A stretch of 7,401 bases of DNA from positions 1 to 7,401 of the forward strand of contig JAJXZC010000721.1 in the NCBI GenBank assembly GCA_021780275.1, given 5' to 3'. This document shows, piece by piece, positions 5,270 to 7,401 of this stretch. A program made the position numbers and the translations under genes. Position 1 is the first letter of the stretch; every line of letters begins with the position of its first letter. The notes below the pieces were generated by a model. It was not told the DNA's origin. It was given only the letters and a program-made list of their open reading frames with translations, and made no database searches. The DNA comes from Pseudomonadota bacterium. GTDB lineage: Bacteria; Pseudomonadota; Alphaproteobacteria; Parvibaculales; Parvibaculaceae.

Positions 5270-6892
5270 TCAGCCTTTGGACAGATCTTCGCCCGCGAGC
5301 GCGCGGCGGATGAGGCTTACCGTTTCCTTGACGCCGTAAAGCACGATGAAGGACCCGAATCGCGGTCCCTGCGCCTCGCCGAGCAGAATTTCGTAGAGTG
5401 CCTTGAACCAGTCGCGCAGGTTTTCGAAGCCATGCGTCTTGCCGATTTCATAGACGATGTTCTGCAGATCTTCGGCGCTGGTCTGCGGCTCGGCCTTTTC
5501 CAGCGCTTCCGCAAGATCGGTCAGCGCGATCTTCTCGATCTCCGACGGCGCGCGATAGACCTTGGAGGGCTTCACGAAGTCATGGAAATAGTTGATCGCG
5601 TAGCCGACCATGTGGTCGAGGCGCGGGAAACGCTCCGGCGTCGCGTCCGGCGCATAGCGGCGGATGAAGCCCCAGAGCACGTCCTTGTCGTCGGAATGGC
5701 TCGCGCTGGCGAGATTGAGAAGCAGCGAGAAGCTGATCGGCAATTCTTCCGTCGGCGGATTTCCAGCATGAATGTGCCATGCCGGATTGCCGAGGCGTTC
5801 CTTCGCGGCCTGCTTCGGATAGGCGGTCAGGAAAGAGAGATATTCATCGACGTTCTTGGGGATGACGTCGAAATAGAGCCGCTTGCCGGTGCGCGGCGCC
5901 TGATACATGAAAAGTTGCAGGCTTTCCGGGCTCGCATAGCGCAGCCAGTCCTCGATCGAAAGGCCGTTGCCCTTCGACTTCGAGATCTTCTTTCCTTCCT
6001 GATCGAGGAAGAGTTCGTAGTTGAAACCTTCCGGCGGATTGACGCCGAGTGTGCGGCAGATGCGCGAGGCAAGCTTGACGCTGTCGATGAGGTCCTTGCC
6101 CGCCATTTCGTAATCGACCTTGAGCGCCGCCCAGCGCATGGCCCAGTCGGCCTTCCATTGCAGCTTGCAATGTCCGCCCGTCACGGGAACCTCGACGATC
6201 TCGCCCGTATCGGGTTCCTCGTAGGACACCGTGCCCTTCTCGACATTGCGAGAGACGAGCGGCACGAGAAGCACATGGCCGGTGCGAGGGCTGACGGGAA
6301 GAATGGGGCTATAGGTCGAGGCGCGTTCCTCGCGCAGCGACGGCAGCATGATGTCCATGATGGCGTCGAACTTCTCGAGCACCTTCAGCAGCGTCGCGTC
6401 GAAGCGGCCTGACTTGTAATAGTCGGTCGACGAGGCGAACTCATACTGGAAGCCATAGGAATCGAGGAAGGCGCGCAGCCGGGCATTGTTGTGCTCGCCG
6501 AAGCTCGGATGCGTCCCGAAGGGATCCGGCACCTTGGTCAGCGGCATGTTGATGTAATTCGCCAGCATCTCCTGGTTCGGCACATTGGTCGGCACCTTGC
6601 GCAAGCCGTCCATGTCGTCCGAAAAGCACAGGAGACGCGTTTTCACGCCCGGCGCCAGCGTTTCGAAGGCGTGGCGCACCATGGTCGTGCGGGCGACCTC
6701 GCCGAAAGTGCCGATATGCGGCAGCCCGCTCGGGCCGTATCCGGTCTCGAAGAGCACCACGCGATCGGCGGCCGCACCCTCTTTTTCCAGCCTTTCCACG
6801 ATTTTTCGCGCTTCCTCGAAAGGCCAGGCCTTGCTGACGCGGGCGGCTTCGAGGAGTTCGGCATCGTTAATGGCTGGTGTATTCGACGGCAT
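5270..6892 (-). CDS. lysK: Lysine--tRNA ligase, class I
   Basis: A 540-residue cytoplasmic enzyme that charges tRNA-Lys with lysine using ATP. It is the class I (Rossmann-fold, archaeal-type) form, unrelated in fold to the class II LysS of most bacteria; among bacteria class I is typical of alphaproteobacteria, spirochaetes and a few others. Both class I ATP-binding signatures are intact: the HIGH-type motif [10 protein letters not shown] with His59-Ile60-Gly61-Thr62, and the KMSKS-type loop [10 protein letters not shown] at 301-310 with Lys-Ile-Ser-Lys-Ser at 302-306. The region after about 340 is the helical anticodon-binding part. Length and N-terminus are normal for the alphaproteobacterial form. 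The ATG at 6892 has AGGT (6899-6902, minus strand) as a modest ribosome site. No class II lysS is in the window, so this may be the only lysyl-tRNA synthetase, but that needs the whole genome. The gene is divergent from the membrane protein at 7025. Confidence 0.97.
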   Translation of the reverse strand: MPSNTPAINDAELLEAARVSKAWPFEEARKIVERLEKEGAAADRVVLFETGYGPSGLPHIGTFGEVARTTMVRHAFETLAPGVKTRLLCFSDDMDGLRKVPTNVPNQEMLANYINMPLTKVPDPFGTHPSFGEHNNARLRAFLDSYGFQYEFASSTDYYKSGRFDATLLKVLEKFDAIMDIMLPSLREERASTYSPILPVSPRTGHVLLVPLVSRNVEKGTVSYEEPDTGEIVEVPVTGGHCKLQWKADWAMRWAALKVDYEMAGKDLIDSVKLASRICRTLGVNPPEGFNYELFLDQEGKKISKSKGNGLSIEDWLRYASPESLQLFMYQAPRTGKRLYFDVIPKNVDEYLSFLTAYPKQAAKERLGNPAWHIHAGNPPTEELPISFSLLLNLASASHSDDKDVLWGFIRRYAPDATPERFPRLDHMVGYAINYFHDFVKPSKVYRAPSEIEKIALTDLAEALEKAEPQTSAEDLQNIVYEIGKTHGFENLRDWFKALYEILLGEAQGPRFGSFIVLYGVKETVSLIRRALAGEDLSKG

Positions 6893-7024
6893 TTTCTGAC
6901 CTGAAACGAGACTGCTTAATGAATTTTAAAGCGCCGGGACCCTAAGCTTTGGGGGCCCTGCCCGTCAACGCGGAGCATCGAGCGGCACCCGTTAGTAGTC
7001 GACAGAGTAACCGAAGCCAGCGTC
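6893..7024. promoter_or_regulatory. Divergent intergenic region lysK / membrane protein
   Basis: This 132-base gap holds the promoters for two divergent genes. An AT-rich patch lies near lysK (6914-6930). An imperfect GC-rich inverted repeat (GGGACCCT at 6936-6943 against GGGGCCCT-like sequence at 6952-6959) surrounds AAGCTT; its pairing is interrupted by a mismatch. I see no T-box or other riboswitch-like leader, and the space is too small for a T-box. Confidence 0.4.
6939..6968 (-). promoter_or_regulatory. Candidate lysK promoter
   Basis: On the minus strand TTGACG (plus-strand CGTCAA, 6963-6968) matches the -35 consensus at five of six positions. It is followed after 18 bases by TAGGGT (plus-strand ACCCTA, 6939-6944), a poor -10 box. 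A good -35 with a degenerate -10 is common in alphaproteobacterial housekeeping promoters. The resulting leader would be about 40 bases. Confidence 0.35.
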
Positions 7025-7401
7025 ATGTCCGAGTTTCAAGCCGCCGATGGCGATTCAATGAGCGGTGACACGACCAGTCTCACACCGAAGGGACCGGCAC
7101 GGCGTCGGGCGGACCTGTCCACGCGCATCTTTGGCGAACAGGTGCGGCTCCTCTTCGATATCGGCGAGACGAGCCGCTACACGATTTTCGGGACCGTCCT
7201 GGTAGTAGGCCTCGCCTTCTACCGTTCGGCGCCCCTCTGGGCGACGCCGGCGGTGCTGCTCATACAGGTCATCGCACAGCTTTCCTTCGATCGGGTGCGC
7301 GCGGGGTTCCGCGCCGATCCCGAGGCAGCCCTGAATGCCCGGCTCTGGGCGCGGCGCTATACACTCGTCACCCTCATCAGCGGATCGACATGGGGGATCG
7401 G
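7025..7401 (+). CDS. Membrane protein N-terminus, probable sensor/signalling protein (partial)
   Basis: An open frame from the ATG at 7025 runs off the window edge, giving 125 complete residues of the N-terminus. A polar, disordered-looking start (1-30) precedes a short amphipathic stretch, STRIFGEQVRLLFD at 32-45. Hydrophobic segments follow at about 53-67 and 71-87, then a basic cytoplasmic-type loop (89-111) and the start of a third segment (112-125, ending near GSTWGI). The pattern of an EQVRLLFD helix, paired membrane segments and a Trp-Gly at the end of the next segment resembles the N-terminal membrane sensors of hybrid histidine kinases and GGDEF proteins. That is from memory, and no catalytic domain is in view. 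Neither the ATG at 7025 nor the one at 7058 (residue 12) has a strong ribosome site. Its divergent position beside lysK gives no functional clue. Confidence 0.7.
   Translation, partial: MSEFQAADGDSMSGDTTSLTPKGPARRRADLSTRIFGEQVRLLFDIGETSRYTIFGTVLVVGLAFYRSAPLWATPAVLLIQVIAQLSFDRVRAGFRADPEAALNARLWARRYTLVTLISGSTWGI

Noticed and set aside
5186..6412. A 408-codon open frame on the plus strand opposite lysK
   Set aside because: It is an Arg/Glu-rich antisense frame of a well-conserved synthetase gene, with no recognisable domain.
6936..6959. GC-rich inverted repeat around AAGCTT as a terminator or riboswitch
   Set aside because: The pairing is interrupted by a mismatch, no U-run follows on either strand, and it lies in a divergent promoter region where a terminator is not expected.

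Overview
The window is a gene-dense, GC-rich stretch of chromosome (roughly 60-65% G+C by eye) that reads as ordinary alphaproteobacterial core genome. The evidence is a class I (archaeal-type) lysyl-tRNA synthetase, a DUF952 gene next to a class 2 dihydroorotate dehydrogenase, and an XRE/S24-like regulator of a kind I know from Rhizobiales-like genomes. I cannot name the genus; a Hyphomicrobiales- or Parvibaculum-like organism is a guess. I see no tRNA, rRNA, CRISPR array, insertion sequence or prophage genes.

Layout. Bases 11-1788 (+) hold a PaaI-type hotdog thioesterase whose stop overlaps the start of a DinF-branch MATE transporter, so the two are probably translationally coupled. Tail to tail with them, sharing 14 bp, is a minus-strand operon read from about 3534 down to 1775: DUF952 protein, then pyrD, then a glutaredoxin-fold ArsC-like protein, with gaps of only 5 and 9 bases. 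A 125-base AT-rich divergent region (3535-3659) separates this operon from a plus-strand XRE/S24-like regulator (3660-4343). That gene ends 6 bases from the end of a minus-strand secreted TPR protein (4350-5174), which lies downstream of lysK (5270-6892, minus). A second divergent region (6893-7024) precedes the start of a plus-strand membrane protein cut off by the window edge. It is probably the N-terminal sensor part of a signalling protein.

How the genes fit together. pyrD (pyrimidine synthesis) and lysK (translation) are housekeeping genes. The thioesterase/MATE pair and the ArsC-like protein look like accessory detoxification or metabolite-handling functions. The most notable feature is the regulator at 3660-4343. 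It keeps the HTH and the LexA/CI-type C-terminal fold signature, but both catalytic dyad positions are changed (Ser to Asp150, Lys to Arg187), so it should not self-cleave. It faces the pyrD operon across a shared promoter region that carries a short direct repeat, which makes autoregulation or control of the operon plausible but unproven. I did not find a clearly new multi-gene system here.
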